The notes under the pieces: model-generated
The model's input: only the letters and a program-made list of their open reading frames with translations
Told to the model about the DNA's origin: nothing
Database searches by the model: none
NCBI GenBank assembly: GCA_947589205.1
Contig: CANQCJ010000041.1
Location: 1-13,372, forward strand
Reading direction: 5' to 3'
Source: an uncultured Ruminococcus sp.
GTDB lineage: Bacteria; Bacillota; Clostridia; Oscillospirales; Ruminococcaceae
Length of the DNA stretch: 13,372 nucleotides
Program-made: the position numbers and the translations under genes
Shown: positions 5,588 through 12,957 of the stretch, piece after piece
How the letters are laid out: the number at the start of each line of letters is the position of its first letter
Position numbering within the stretch: position 1 is the first letter of the stretch

Positions 5588-6929
5588 GAGAACTATCCCT
5601 TACAGCTTTTCTAACAAGCACAAGGCGTATATACGCAGAAGTGCGGACTGTGCTATAAACGTAGCCGAAGGCGCAGTCAGAGCCGGAAAGACCGTGGACA
5701 ACGTGCTTGCTTTTTGTCATGAGCTTAAAACGACAGCGGACAAGATACATCTTGCTTCAGCTTCTACCCTCGGAAATGCTAAGATCATAATAGGCGACTG
5801 CAACGGCTTTGGTATAGAGCATTTTTTTCGCGGACAATGCCGCTGGGGAAAATACAAGGGAAATGAAGCTCTCATCATAAAAGGCAAGGACACCGGCTTT
5901 AAAGAGAGAATAATCATATTTTCCGGAGCGAGCAACATCGGCAGCTATAGATCTATACGCGGTAATTCCTACGGTATGTGGATCGCAACGGAGATAAATC
6001 TGCATCATAAGACATTCGTAGAGGAAGCGTTCAACCGTTCCATAGCCGCCAAGAAGCGCAAGATCTGGTGGGATCTAAACCCGGACAATCCGAAGAGCTG
6101 GATATATACGGAGTACATAGACAAGTATCAGCAGGACGCTGCCGAAGGAAGGTTTTTGGGCGGCTATAACTATGAGCATTTTACTATTGATGACAATATC
6201 AACATTCCCGACAAACGAAAAGCGGAGGTAAAGTCTCAGTATGATGTAAACTCCATATGGTATAAGCGTGATATACTCGGTATCAGAATGATAGCGGAAG
6301 GACTGATATTCAGGGATTTTGCAGAAAATACGCAAAAATACCTGATAAGCACCGCAGATCTTGATGTTAAAAGGATAACCTCTATAAATATCGGTATAGA
6401 CTTCGGAGGCAACAAATCTAAGACTACGTTTGTAGCTACCGCTTTTATGGACGGCTACAGAGAGCTTGCGGTCATTGCCGATCACAAGATAGACGGCGGC
6501 AAGGGCGAGGTTAGTCCGAATGATATATACAAGCATTATATAAGCTTTGTAAAGGCTTTATACAACAGGTATGATCCTATGCTAATAAAGATAGCATGGG
6601 CTGATAACGAAGCTCAGACGCTCATCAATGGTCTGAGGTTCGCCTGCAAAAACGCAAGAATAATGACGAGGATAACGGACTGTTACAAGGCACCTAAAAA
6701 TGACCGTATCTTAGCTCTTTCCATGCTCATGTCTCAGGGGCGTTTTCATGTGCTTGAAAGCTGTAAAAACGTCATAGGAAGTCTTTCGGAGCAGATATGG
6801 GATCCGAAGATAACCGACAGAGACGAACGGCTTGACGATGGAACCTGCGATATAGATACGGCTGATGCGCTTGAATACAGCTTCAGCAAATTCATAAAGC
6901 TGCTTATAGCGGCAGGAGGTGAGAAATGA
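5565..6929 (+). CDS. terL: Phage terminase large subunit (ATPase/nuclease)
   Basis: A 454-residue protein. ATG 5565 is chosen over ATG 5532 because GAGGAGG (5552-5558) precedes it. The ATPase part shows a Walker A, AEGAVRAGKT (34-43), a Walker B-like GMWIATEIN (137-145) with the catalytic Glu at 143, and a coupling motif, WDLNPDNPKSWIY (169-181). The nuclease part shows the three acidic clusters of the RNase H fold: GIDFGG (277-282), ADNEAQ (346-351) and DIDTADALEY (429-438). The usual Walker B Asp next to Glu is replaced by Thr, otherwise all motifs are present. Length is normal for the family. It cuts phage DNA and pumps it into the prohead through the portal encoded next. It overlaps the upstream gene by 23 bases and the portal start by ATGA. 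Confidence 0.93.
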   Translation: METRIKRKRTIPYSFSNKHKAYIRRSADCAINVAEGAVRAGKTVDNVLAFCHELKTTADKIHLASASTLGNAKIIIGDCNGFGIEHFFRGQCRWGKYKGNEALIIKGKDTGFKERIIIFSGASNIGSYRSIRGNSYGMWIATEINLHHKTFVEEAFNRSIAAKKRKIWWDLNPDNPKSWIYTEYIDKYQQDAAEGRFLGGYNYEHFTIDDNINIPDKRKAEVKSQYDVNSIWYKRDILGIRMIAEGLIFRDFAENTQKYLISTADLDVKRITSINIGIDFGGNKSKTTFVATAFMDGYRELAVIADHKIDGGKGEVSPNDIYKHYISFVKALYNRYDPMLIKIAWADNEAQTLINGLRFACKNARIMTRITDCYKAPKNDRILALSMLMSQGRFHVLESCKNVIGSLSEQIWDPKITDRDERLDDGTCDIDTADALEYSFSKFIKLLIAAGGEK

Positions 6930-7090
6930 TGGACGGTCAGATCATCGAGTATCTGAACAGAGAGTACGGCTGCAGCTAGTCAAGAGATTACTATGACGTT
7001 ATAAAGGTATGGGAGCATTGGTGGAAGGGCTTTTACGAGCCTTTTCATAAGATAAGATTTGATGACGGCAAAAAGCTGAGAACCCGCGAG
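6926..7090 (+). pseudogene. 5' part of the portal gene, interrupted by an in-frame TAG
   Basis: The natural portal start is ATG 6926 or 6929, with AGGAGG at 6914-6919 and an ATGA overlap with the terminase stop. Seventeen codons later (MMDGQIIEYLNREYGCS) an in-frame TAG occurs at 6977-6979. The same frame then continues without another stop into the portal ORF. Residues after the stop (SRDYYDVIKVWEHWWKGFYE) match the conserved N-terminal pattern of this portal family, so the stop falls inside formerly coding sequence. No start codon with a ribosome site lies between 6980 and 7090. It may be a nonsense mutation, a recoded amber codon, or a sequence error. Confidence 0.8.
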
Positions 7091-8389
7091 ATGTTCACCA
7101 TGAAGAAGGCTAAGAAGATCTGCGAGGATTGGGCAAGCCTGCTTATCAATGACAAGACCTTTATCAAGACCTCCGACAGCTATACATCGGAATGGCTCTG
7201 CGGAAACAATCAGCTCGGCGGTGTCCTCGGGGACAATAACTTCTGGGATCAGGCGAACGATCTTATGGAACGAATGATGTACTCCGGTACTGCTGCTATA
7301 GTTATCCGCCTAAAAAACGCCGTTACAAACACCAAAGGCGAGCTGATCAGAACGCCGGACACAAGGATAGACCTTAACTACCTCGCGGCTGACAAGATCA
7401 TACCTGTCTCCTCGGACAACGGCATAATAACCGAAGCAGCGTTCGTTTCGGACGTTTGCTTGCGCGGAAGGAACAAGATATATCTTGAAGTACATAGGCT
7501 TGAAGCGGGAGAATACGTTATTGAAAATCATGTGTTTTCTACTGATGAGAACAAGGTCACTCTTTTAAAAGAGGAACCTCTTCCTGACGGCATTCCTCGG
7601 ACGATAAGGACAGGCTCAGGCAAGCCGTGGTTTTCTATCTGCGTTCCTGCGGTAGTCAATACCTACGATAATTCCGGTGGTCTCGGCTGCGCGGTCTTTG
7701 CGAACGCGATCGACAATCTCAAAGGTGTGGATATTGCCTTCAACAACCTCAACAGCGATTTCAAGCTCGGTCAGAAAAAAGTATTTTTGAATAAGAATAT
7801 GCTTTCGGATATATCCGGAGAAAAGAACGTAACGCCGGACGATGTCAATCAGCAGCTATTTTACTTCATCGGTGAAACACTTGATGAAGGCACGAGCAAA
7901 ATGGTCGTAGAGCACAATCCGGAGCTTCGTGTCAGTGATAACACGGCAGGCATACAAGCTCAGCTCGATTATCTATCCTTTAAGGTAGGCTTCGGTACTA
8001 AGCACTACCAATTCAACAGCTCGAGCATAGTCACGGCTACTCAGTACGCCGGAGACAAGCAGGATCTTATCCAGAACGCTCATAAGCATTTCATCAAGGT
8101 CGAGGGCTTTCTTCAGCGGCTTATCCGCACTATCCTGTATATAGGGCATGAGTTTATTGACGAGCGAATAGACATGGACGCGAATGTTGAGCTTGTTTTC
8201 GACCAGTCACCGCTTGTCGATGAAAACACCGAACGTGCGCGGGATCGCGAGGACGTTTCGGCAGGACTTATGCAGCCGTGGGAATATCGTGTGAAATGGT
8301 ACGGAGAAGCTGAGGAGCAGGCAAAGAGGATATTGGACGAGGCTGTGAGCGATGATGAGCTTATGGGCTTTGCGGAGGGCATAGGATAA
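7091..8389 (+). CDS. Phage portal protein (open part of the stop-interrupted gene)
   Basis: 432 residues from the first in-frame ATG, or about 487 codons if read from 6926. The portal forms the dodecameric ring at one capsid vertex through which DNA enters. Family features: KKAKKICEDWASLLINDKTF near the start, NSGGLGCAVFANAIDNLKGV and then NLNSDFKLGQKKVFLNKNML in the middle, KVGFGTKHYQF, and TATQYAGDKQDLIQNAHKHF before the C-terminal helices. This is the SPP1/A118-type Firmicutes portal, not the Mu gp29 (DUF935) type. ATG 7091 has no ribosome site, so it is probably not the true start; the gene began at 6926 and is now cut by TAG. An N-terminally short portal is unlikely to be functional. Confidence 0.85.
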   Translation: MFTMKKAKKICEDWASLLINDKTFIKTSDSYTSEWLCGNNQLGGVLGDNNFWDQANDLMERMMYSGTAAIVIRLKNAVTNTKGELIRTPDTRIDLNYLAADKIIPVSSDNGIITEAAFVSDVCLRGRNKIYLEVHRLEAGEYVIENHVFSTDENKVTLLKEEPLPDGIPRTIRTGSGKPWFSICVPAVVNTYDNSGGLGCAVFANAIDNLKGVDIAFNNLNSDFKLGQKKVFLNKNMLSDISGEKNVTPDDVNQQLFYFIGETLDEGTSKMVVEHNPELRVSDNTAGIQAQLDYLSFKVGFGTKHYQFNSSSIVTATQYAGDKQDLIQNAHKHFIKVEGFLQRLIRTILYIGHEFIDERIDMDANVELVFDQSPLVDENTERARDREDVSAGLMQPWEYRVKWYGEAEEQAKRILDEAVSDDELMGFAEGIG

Positions 8390-8390
8390 T

Positions 8391-9944
8391 ATGCTTACGC
8401 CTAAGACGCTTAACGGCTTGCCGGACGAGCTTGTTTCGCTTATTGACGAGCTTCAGACCGAGATAGTAAAGTCTATAGCTAAAAAGATAGTCAACTCCGA
8501 CTATCTTAAACCGTCCGCCAAATGGCAGATATACAAGGCACAGCAGCTAAGGCTTTCTACTAATGAGGTCAACAAGCTGATATCCGGGTTTACCGGCAAA
8601 AGCAAAAGAGAGATAGCTGCGCTCTACACCGATGCCTGCAAACGTTCCATAGGCGAGGATGCTAAAATATACCGCGCCTTTGGTAAGGACGCGGAATCTT
8701 TCACACGGTCTGTTGCGTTTTCAAACGCGCTTAAAGCAGGAATAAAGAATGCAAACGGCATGATGAAAAACCTTACCGGGTCTATGGTCATTTCCTCACG
8801 AAGCACGGTAACTCATCTTATGGACATGGCTTATCTTAAGGTGCTGAGCGGAGCATTCTCACCGCAGGAAGCAATATACAGCGCGGTCGCCGAGCTTGCC
8901 GACAAGGGGATATATACCGTATCCTACAAGAGCGGGCGCACTGATCAGGCGGACGTTGCCGTTAGACGCGCGGTCATTACCGGGATAGGTCAGACTGCCG
9001 GAAGAATGCAGCTCGAGCTTGCTGAGGAAATGGGCTGCGATCTTGTAGAGGTCACATCGCATATGGGCGCAAGACCTTCTCATGCGCTTTGGCAGGGCAA
9101 GATATACAGCATTTCCGGCAAGTCTAAAAAATATCCGAAGCTTAGCACCGCTACCAGCTACGGTACAGGCGCGGGACTTAAAGGCTGGAACTGCCGGCAT
9201 GACTTCTATCCTTTTTTCGAGGGACTGTCAGAAAGGGCAAGCTTGCCGAAGGATATCAAAGAAAACCAAAAGGAATACGAACTGAGTCAAAAGCAGCGCG
9301 GCATGGAGCGAGCTATACGCAAAAGCAAACGCGCTCTTGCGGCTTTGGACGAATCTATCAAAAACACAGATGACGAGCTGCTTCGGCAGAAGCTCCAAAG
9401 CAGCTTTGACAGAAAGTCAAGCACCTTAAAAAATCAGGAAGCCCGCTTGAAGGACTTCTGCGATAGAAACGGTCTGCTTGAAATGACCGACAGGACAAGG
9501 GTCATCTCTTTTGGACGAAGCGTATCGCAAAAAGCGGTTCATGGAAATAAAAAATTTTTGGCTATACAGCTTGACAAATCTATAATAAATGGTACAATAG
9601 ATAATAAGAGATATTCTGATATGCTTAAGGACAGAAATATTATTGATGCCAAAGATTTAAAAAACGGATTGCCGATCAAAAGTAAACCAAATTCTATTTC
9701 AGACCTTATTGTTGACGGTAAGGTTTCTCAAAGACGTATTTATGGACATGATGGTATGGCACTATTGGATTTTGACACGCATGACCATAAGCGTCCGGAT
9801 CTTCACCCAACCGGAGCGCATAAAAATGTTTTTGATTATAGTAAAAAGAATCCTCATGGCACACCGAGTGGTCTTACAGATCAAGAGCTGGAAAATAATC
9901 ACGATATAATTCAGAAAGGAGTGAATTACTTTGACAAAAAATGA
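8391..9944 (+). CDS. MuF-type minor capsid protein with a C-terminal toxin-like domain
   Basis: A 517-residue protein starting one base after the portal stop; GGAGGG (8374-8379) is its ribosome site. Residues 1 to about 280 are a Phage_min_cap2/MuF-type head protein: helical front, VSYKSGRTDQADVAVRRAV (177-195), and the conserved SHMGARPSHALWQGKIYS (223-240) and SYGTGAGLKGWNCRHDFYPF (256-275). Residues 281-365 form a coiled-coil linker. From about residue 384 the sequence changes to an unrelated, AT-rich extension with RRIYGHDGMALLDFDTHDHK (448-467), RPDLHPTGAHKN, and NPHGTPSGL. This His/Asp-rich block suggests a nuclease-like or other enzymatic toxin; I do not recognise the exact family. MuF proteins with variable toxin tails are known in temperate Firmicutes phages. 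The small gene that follows fits as immunity. The protein may be delivered with phage DNA or act on competitors. Confidence 0.88.
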   Translation: MLTPKTLNGLPDELVSLIDELQTEIVKSIAKKIVNSDYLKPSAKWQIYKAQQLRLSTNEVNKLISGFTGKSKREIAALYTDACKRSIGEDAKIYRAFGKDAESFTRSVAFSNALKAGIKNANGMMKNLTGSMVISSRSTVTHLMDMAYLKVLSGAFSPQEAIYSAVAELADKGIYTVSYKSGRTDQADVAVRRAVITGIGQTAGRMQLELAEEMGCDLVEVTSHMGARPSHALWQGKIYSISGKSKKYPKLSTATSYGTGAGLKGWNCRHDFYPFFEGLSERASLPKDIKENQKEYELSQKQRGMERAIRKSKRALAALDESIKNTDDELLRQKLQSSFDRKSSTLKNQEARLKDFCDRNGLLEMTDRTRVISFGRSVSQKAVHGNKKFLAIQLDKSIINGTIDNKRYSDMLKDRNIIDAKDLKNGLPIKSKPNSISDLIVDGKVSQRRIYGHDGMALLDFDTHDHKRPDLHPTGAHKNVFDYSKKNPHGTPSGLTDQELENNHDIIQKGVNYFDKK

Positions 9945-10182
9945 ATTGATAGATTTGATCGAAAACAGCGGAGATATAATGTTTGATTGTCTTGACAAGC
10001 ATTACTCGGTATTCACTTGGACAGAAGATGGGATCTTCATAGGCGAGCAGATCACTGAAGAACAACCCGAAGATATTCACGAATATTTTGATACGGCAGA
10101 AGAATTAGTGAATAATTTTAAAGTAAACGGTATACATTTGTATGATCTTCTCGACAAAATAAAAATTACGGAATATTCTTAA
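9541..10182 (+). other. AT-rich toxin/immunity cassette inside the head module
   Basis: Base composition drops sharply where the MuF head domain ends: by hand count 15 of 60 bases are G/C in 9541-9600 against 30 of 60 in 9181-9240. The AT-rich stretch runs through the toxin-like tail and the immunity-like gene and ends at a terminator (10181-10206). This marks a separately acquired, exchangeable cassette. Confidence 0.7.
9931..10182 (+). CDS. Putative immunity protein for the MuF-linked toxin domain
   Basis: An 83-residue, very acidic protein starting at TTG, with AAAGGAG (9915-9921) 9 bases upstream. It overlaps the toxin-bearing gene by 14 bases, so both are made together. The pattern is a small alpha/beta fold: helix (TKNELIDLIENSGD), strands (YSVFTWTEDGIFIGEQI), then acidic helices (FDTAEELVNNFKVNGIHLYDLLDKI). 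Small acidic proteins directly after polymorphic-toxin tails are usually their inhibitors. This role is inferred from position, charge and the shared AT-rich composition; I recognise no specific immunity family. A strong terminator follows the stop codon, closing the cassette. Confidence 0.65.
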   Translation: MTKNELIDLIENSGDIMFDCLDKHYSVFTWTEDGIFIGEQITEEQPEDIHEYFDTAEELVNNFKVNGIHLYDLLDKIKITEYS

Positions 10183-10206
10183 AGCTCCCGATTAACGGGG
10201 GCTTTT
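10181..10206 (+). terminator. Rho-independent-type terminator after the immunity gene
   Basis: AAAGCTCCCG (10181-10190) pairs with CGGGGGCTTT (10196-10205), ten pairs with one G-T wobble, around an ATTAA loop, followed by TTAATTTT. It overlaps the stop codon of the immunity gene. It would limit transcription into the scaffold and capsid genes unless antitermination occurs. A second, weaker hairpin with a T-run (GCTC-N6-GGGC, 10243-10256) lies downstream. Confidence 0.85.
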
Positions 10207-10210
10207 AATT

Positions 10211-10239
10211 TTGCAAAAAAAGAAATAAAACGGTATTTA
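10211..10239 (+). promoter_or_regulatory. Candidate sigma-A promoter before the scaffold gene
   Basis: TTGCAA (10211-10216), a 17-base spacer, and TATTTA (10234-10239), right after the terminator and 62 bases before the scaffold start. The region is very AT-rich, so such matches come easily; spacing and placement are its main support. Confidence 0.35.
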
Positions 10240-10300
10240 AACGCTCTTAAAGGGGCATTTTTATTATACAAAAATTTTAAAAACGGAGGTAGATAGCACT

Positions 10301-10852
10301 ATGGAATTAAAAGATCTGACGGCTGTCGGCATGACCGAGGAACAGGCTGATAAGGCTTTGAAGCTGTTCGAGGGAGAGCTGACCGCTGAAAGGAAGAAGG
10401 CGGAGGACGCGAAAATTCAGCTCGATGCGGCTAATGCGAGCATTAAGGATCTGACCGAAAAGGTAAGCGCGTTTGACGGCGTTGACATCGAGGGTCTTAA
10501 AAAGTCCGCTAAGGACTGGGAGGAAAAATATCAGACCGATATTTCCGCTCTTAAGCTCGACAGCGCGATCGACCTTGCACTCGCAGGCTCTAAGGCACGC
10601 GATACCGGTATCGTCAAATCCCTGCTCGATACCGACAAGCTGAAGCTCGATGAGAACGGCAAGCTGACGGGATTCGATGAGCAGCTCGAAAAGCTCACAA
10701 AGGAGAAGGACTTTCTTTTTGCTCTCGATGAAGCATCGGGAGCGCGTATCGACACAGGTCTCGATCATGGATCGGCAACGGACAGCATATCGGACGCTCA
10801 GGTAAGAGCGGTGATGGGACTGCCCATAACAAAGGAGGTAAACAATGCCTAA
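10301..10852 (+). CDS. Phage scaffolding protein (GP20-type)
   Basis: A 183-residue protein with a CGGAGG ribosome site (10284-10289). The layout is that of Firmicutes GP20/scaffold proteins: a short N-terminal domain (LKDLTAVGMTEEQADKALKL), a long charged coiled coil (about residues 25-90, from TAERKKAEDAKIQLDAANAS), then a 'LDSAIDLALAGSKARD' and 'VKSLLDTDKLKLDENGKLTG' middle and a short tail. Scaffold proteins direct assembly of the prohead and then leave it. Placement directly before the major capsid gene fits, and their ends overlap by 8 bases. Confidence 0.85.
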   Translation: MELKDLTAVGMTEEQADKALKLFEGELTAERKKAEDAKIQLDAANASIKDLTEKVSAFDGVDIEGLKKSAKDWEEKYQTDISALKLDSAIDLALAGSKARDTGIVKSLLDTDKLKLDENGKLTGFDEQLEKLTKEKDFLFALDEASGARIDTGLDHGSATDSISDAQVRAVMGLPITKEVNNA

Positions 10853-11732
10853 TACTATTGCACTTTTTAAAAAGTATATCGACAAGCTTGACGAGGTGTA
10901 TAAATTAGCCTCGCGTACAAGTATCCTTGACAGCGATCCCGCGCTTATAAGGCAGGGCGCAAACGCCAACGAGCTTGTAATATCCAAAATGGCGATGGAC
11001 GGTCTTGCAGACTATGACCGTTCTTCCGGATATGTTTCCGGAAACGTAACGCTCACCAACGAAACGGTGAAGTATAACTACGACAGAGGCAGACGTTTTG
11101 ATGTTGACGCTATGGACAATGAGGAGACCGCAGGTATATCCTTCGGCAGTCTTGCATCGGAGTTTATAAGAACCTGTACCGTTCCCGAGCAGGACGCTTT
11201 CCGCTTTGCTACATACGCAAGCGTTGACGGTATATCTAAGGTCGCAGAGGGAGTTGACCTTACAACAGGCACAGATGTGCTTTCAGCTCTGACAATTGCT
11301 CAGAGCCAAATGGACGATGACGAGGTATCTCCGGAAGGACGCTATCTGTTCATTACGCCTACGCTGTATAATCTGATGAAAAACGTTGACACGACTAAAT
11401 CTAAAGAAGTCCTCAACGATTTTTCCGCGATATACAAGGTGCCTCAGAGCAGATTCTACACCGCTATAGAGCTTAATGACGGCAAGACCGGCGGAGAGGA
11501 GAAAGGCGGATATAAAAAAGTCGAAGGAGCTGCCGACATCAACTTCATGATAATCCAACGCAGAGCGGTATTGCAGTACACCAAGCATACAGTCAATAAG
11601 ATCGTTCGTCCCGAGGATAATCAGCATAGTGACGGCTGGATGTTCTTCTTCCGCAGCTACGGTCTTGCGGACGTGTACGATAACAAGGTGAAGGGTATAT
11701 ACCTGCATCATAAAGCAGCCGAGGGAGGTTGA
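10845..11732 (+). CDS. Major capsid protein (HK97-type fold, probable)
   Basis: A 295-residue protein with a strong AAAGGAGG ribosome site (10831-10838), as expected for the most abundant virion protein. The N-terminus (TIALFKKYIDKLDEVYKLAS), the glycine-rich GYVSGNVTLTNETVKYNYDR region (residues 64-83), and the C-terminal domain (SQMDDDEVSPEGRYLFITPT, SRFYTAIELNDG, then FMIIQRRAVLQYTKH) follow the pattern of HK97-fold capsids of Firmicutes siphophages with a separate scaffold. The ending (FFFRSYGLADVYDNKVKGIY) is also typical of the family. Length is normal. It lies between scaffold and the head-completion genes. Confidence 0.85.
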   Translation: MPNTIALFKKYIDKLDEVYKLASRTSILDSDPALIRQGANANELVISKMAMDGLADYDRSSGYVSGNVTLTNETVKYNYDRGRRFDVDAMDNEETAGISFGSLASEFIRTCTVPEQDAFRFATYASVDGISKVAEGVDLTTGTDVLSALTIAQSQMDDDEVSPEGRYLFITPTLYNLMKNVDTTKSKEVLNDFSAIYKVPQSRFYTAIELNDGKTGGEEKGGYKKVEGAADINFMIIQRRAVLQYTKHTVNKIVRPEDNQHSDGWMFFFRSYGLADVYDNKVKGIYLHHKAAEGG

Positions 11733-11737
11733 TTAAA

Positions 11738-11917
11738 ATGAGAACAGTAGGACTTGTCTTTAAACCGAAAGATAAGGCTTCAGAACACAAGCTCGACAAA
11801 ATGACCGTTGCCGAGCTTAAAGCATATGCTCTCGAAAGAAATATAGATCTTTTGGGAGCGGCAAAAAAGGAGGAGATAATAGAGTGTATAGAAGCTGCTC
11901 AGATGACCGATGAATGA
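11738..11917 (+). CDS. Small HeH/SAP-type protein of the head module
   Basis: A 59-residue protein. ATG 11738 is preferred to the in-frame TTG at 11729, because GGGAGG (11723-11728) gives good spacing only to the ATG. Residues 19-52 (KLDKMTVAELKAYALERNID, then LLGAAKKEEIIECIEAA) form a helix-extended-helix/SAP-like motif, often found as a tiny gene or tail between capsid and head-tail connector genes in Firmicutes phages. A nucleic-acid or protein contact role in the head is possible; no precise function is established. It overlaps the next start by 8 bases. Confidence 0.7.
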   Translation: MRTVGLVFKPKDKASEHKLDKMTVAELKAYALERNIDLLGAAKKEEIIECIEAAQMTDE

Positions 11918-12119
11918 AAACTATCTGTTTTATCGAAACGTATTCTCGGGCAGAAAGATCCCGGAGGACAGATTTGAGAGTTATTTTTCACGCGGCAGAG
12001 ACTATATAAACGCAAAATACGGCGGTATCGAAGCAGCAGAAGAAATAAAAAACAAATCGGCTCTTGAAAAATCACGCTCTCGAAGAAGGCGGAGCGGCAC
12101 AGAAATTTGTAGACAGTGA
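11910..12119 (+). pseudogene. Composite ORF: head-tail connector N-terminus joined to minor capsid fragment
   Basis: This open frame encodes 69 residues but is not one natural protein. Residues 1 to about 36 (ENYLFYRNVFSGRKIPEDRF, then ESYFSRGRDYIN) fit the beginning of a gp6-like head-tail connector, normally about 100 residues or more. The following YGGIEAAEEIKNKSALEK fits the start of a minor capsid/tail-completion protein. After the A5 run at 12067-12071 the frame reads an Arg-rich nonsense tail (SRSRRRRSGTEICRQ). So the connector has lost its C-terminal two thirds and any intervening genes. The gene has no own ribosome site and depends on overlap with the upstream gene. Confidence 0.65.
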
Positions 12120-12132
12120 GACGCTGAGGTAA
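12067..12132 (+). pseudogene. Minor capsid protein remnant in the shifted frame
   Basis: In the frame one base on from the upstream ORF, this segment reads KNHALEEGGAAQKFVDSETLR and then stops with TAA (12130-12132). The EEGGAAQKFVDSE block is the characteristic N-terminal pattern of Firmicutes minor capsid/tail completion proteins, which should go on with a 'PYVP' segment that is missing here. Removing one A from the run at 12067-12071 would join it in frame to the preceding AAEEIKNKSALE, giving a sensible start of that protein. The break before 12130 marks a second junction. Confidence 0.6.
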
Positions 12133-12355
12133 GACGGGCGGAGACTGCGAGACTCAGATACTCGAAGTCCTTATCGACAAGGAAGAAGGACCCTATGACG
12201 CATGGCGCGAAAACGTCATCATAAAGCCGTCCTCATACGGCGGTGCGCCGGGAGGTATCAGCATACCGTTCAATATTTCATTCAATGGTAACAGAGAACA
12301 GGGAACTGCTGAGATAGAGGACAGAAAACCGACTTTTACTAAGGGCGGTCAGTAA
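12128..12355 (+). pseudogene. C-terminal remnant of the major tail (tube) protein
   Basis: The frame from 12128 to the TAA at 12353-12355 encodes 75 residues with no start codon or ribosome site at its beginning. It reads sensibly (CETQILEVLIDKEEG, WRENVIIKPSSYGG, GGISIPFNISFNGNREQGT) and looks like the C-terminal beta-rich end of a siphophage tail tube protein: residue pattern 'A-x-R-E-N-x-I-x-x-x-SYGG' with a closing NGNREQGT strand. The N-terminal half or more is gone, lost in the deletion that joined it to the minor capsid remnant. It is correctly placed just upstream of the tail assembly chaperone genes, where the tube gene normally lies. Confidence 0.65.
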
Positions 12356-12369
12356 AATGAAAGATAAGT

Positions 12370-12402
12370 GCAGCGGAGAATTTCAACTCCGCTGCTTTTT
12401 TT
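12370..12402 (+). terminator. Strong intrinsic terminator between tail tube and chaperone genes
   Basis: GCAGCGGAG (12370-12378) pairs perfectly with CTCCGCTGC (12387-12395) around an 8-base loop, followed by seven T bases (12396-12402). It lies 15 bases after the tail remnant's stop. It would make the tube protein abundant and the chaperones scarce, the ratio siphophages need. Confidence 0.92.
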
Positions 12403-12426
12403 GAAATATTTTTTGGAGGTAACGTA

Positions 12427-12957
12427 ATGAGATCAATAAATTTTGAAACAGGGATAAAAGAATTTGCTATCAACGGAGACGAAAGCAGGGTCGTAAGGAT
12501 CAACACTACCGACCTCGGTCTGGTCGAAAGAGCGGAAAACGTCTATAAAAATTTCGATAAAATTTTTGCGCCCTTTAAAGGGGAAAAAGCGACCGCAGAA
12601 ATGTTTTCCAAAGCCGATAAGAAGCTCAGAGAAATGCTTAATGAGGTGTTCGGTTCGGACGTTTCAACTCCGCTTTTCGGAAGTGTGAACGTCCTCTCTC
12701 CTGTAGGCGAACAGACGCTGTTTCAGAGCGCAGTCGGCGCGCTTATGGAGATCGTAAAAGAGGAAATGGGTTCTGCGGCAAACGAAATGTTATCGAAGGC
12801 GAACGCAAAAGCAGTCACGCTCAAAGACCTTGAAAACGAGCGCACCGAGAAGTATACCGCGCCTAAAGTCACGGACAAAAGTACCGCTGACAGCTTAGAC
12901 CTCTCGGTACTGAGTACGGACGCTAAAAGACGGCTGTTAGAACAGCTTCTCTCATGA
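12427..12957 (+). CDS. Phage tail assembly chaperone-like protein (gpG position)
   Basis: A 176-residue protein with GGAGG (12415-12419) 7 bases before ATG. The N-terminus (SINFETGIKEFAINGDESRV, then VRINTTDLGLVERA) and the middle (REMLNEVFGSDVSTPLFGS) follow the pattern of small proteins encoded between the tail tube and Gp15/tape-measure genes. The Lys/Thr/Asp-rich C-terminal part looks unstructured. Such proteins coat the tape measure during tail assembly. The pair with the following Gp15 gene corresponds by position to the gpG/gpGT pair of lambda, but here the second gene has its own ATG (ATGA overlap) and I see no slippery heptamer. Confidence 0.7.
   Translation: MRSINFETGIKEFAINGDESRVVRINTTDLGLVERAENVYKNFDKIFAPFKGEKATAEMFSKADKKLREMLNEVFGSDVSTPLFGSVNVLSPVGEQTLFQSAVGALMEIVKEEMGSAANEMLSKANAKAVTLKDLENERTEKYTAPKVTDKSTADSLDLSVLSTDAKRRLLEQLLS

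Noticed and set aside
9709..9909. A 66-codon ORF in another frame inside the toxin-like domain.
   Set aside because: It is a shadow of the AT-rich toxin coding sequence, with no ribosome site at the right distance.
10307..10987. A long open frame (226 codons) on the minus strand opposite the scaffold gene.
   Set aside because: It lies antisense to two well-supported genes, has no homology pattern I recognise, and is a by-product of their codon use.
12358..12405. A 15-codon ORF (ATG at 12358, stop TGA at 12403) across the terminator hairpin.
   Set aside because: It is explained by the hairpin itself, has no ribosome site, and is too short to support.
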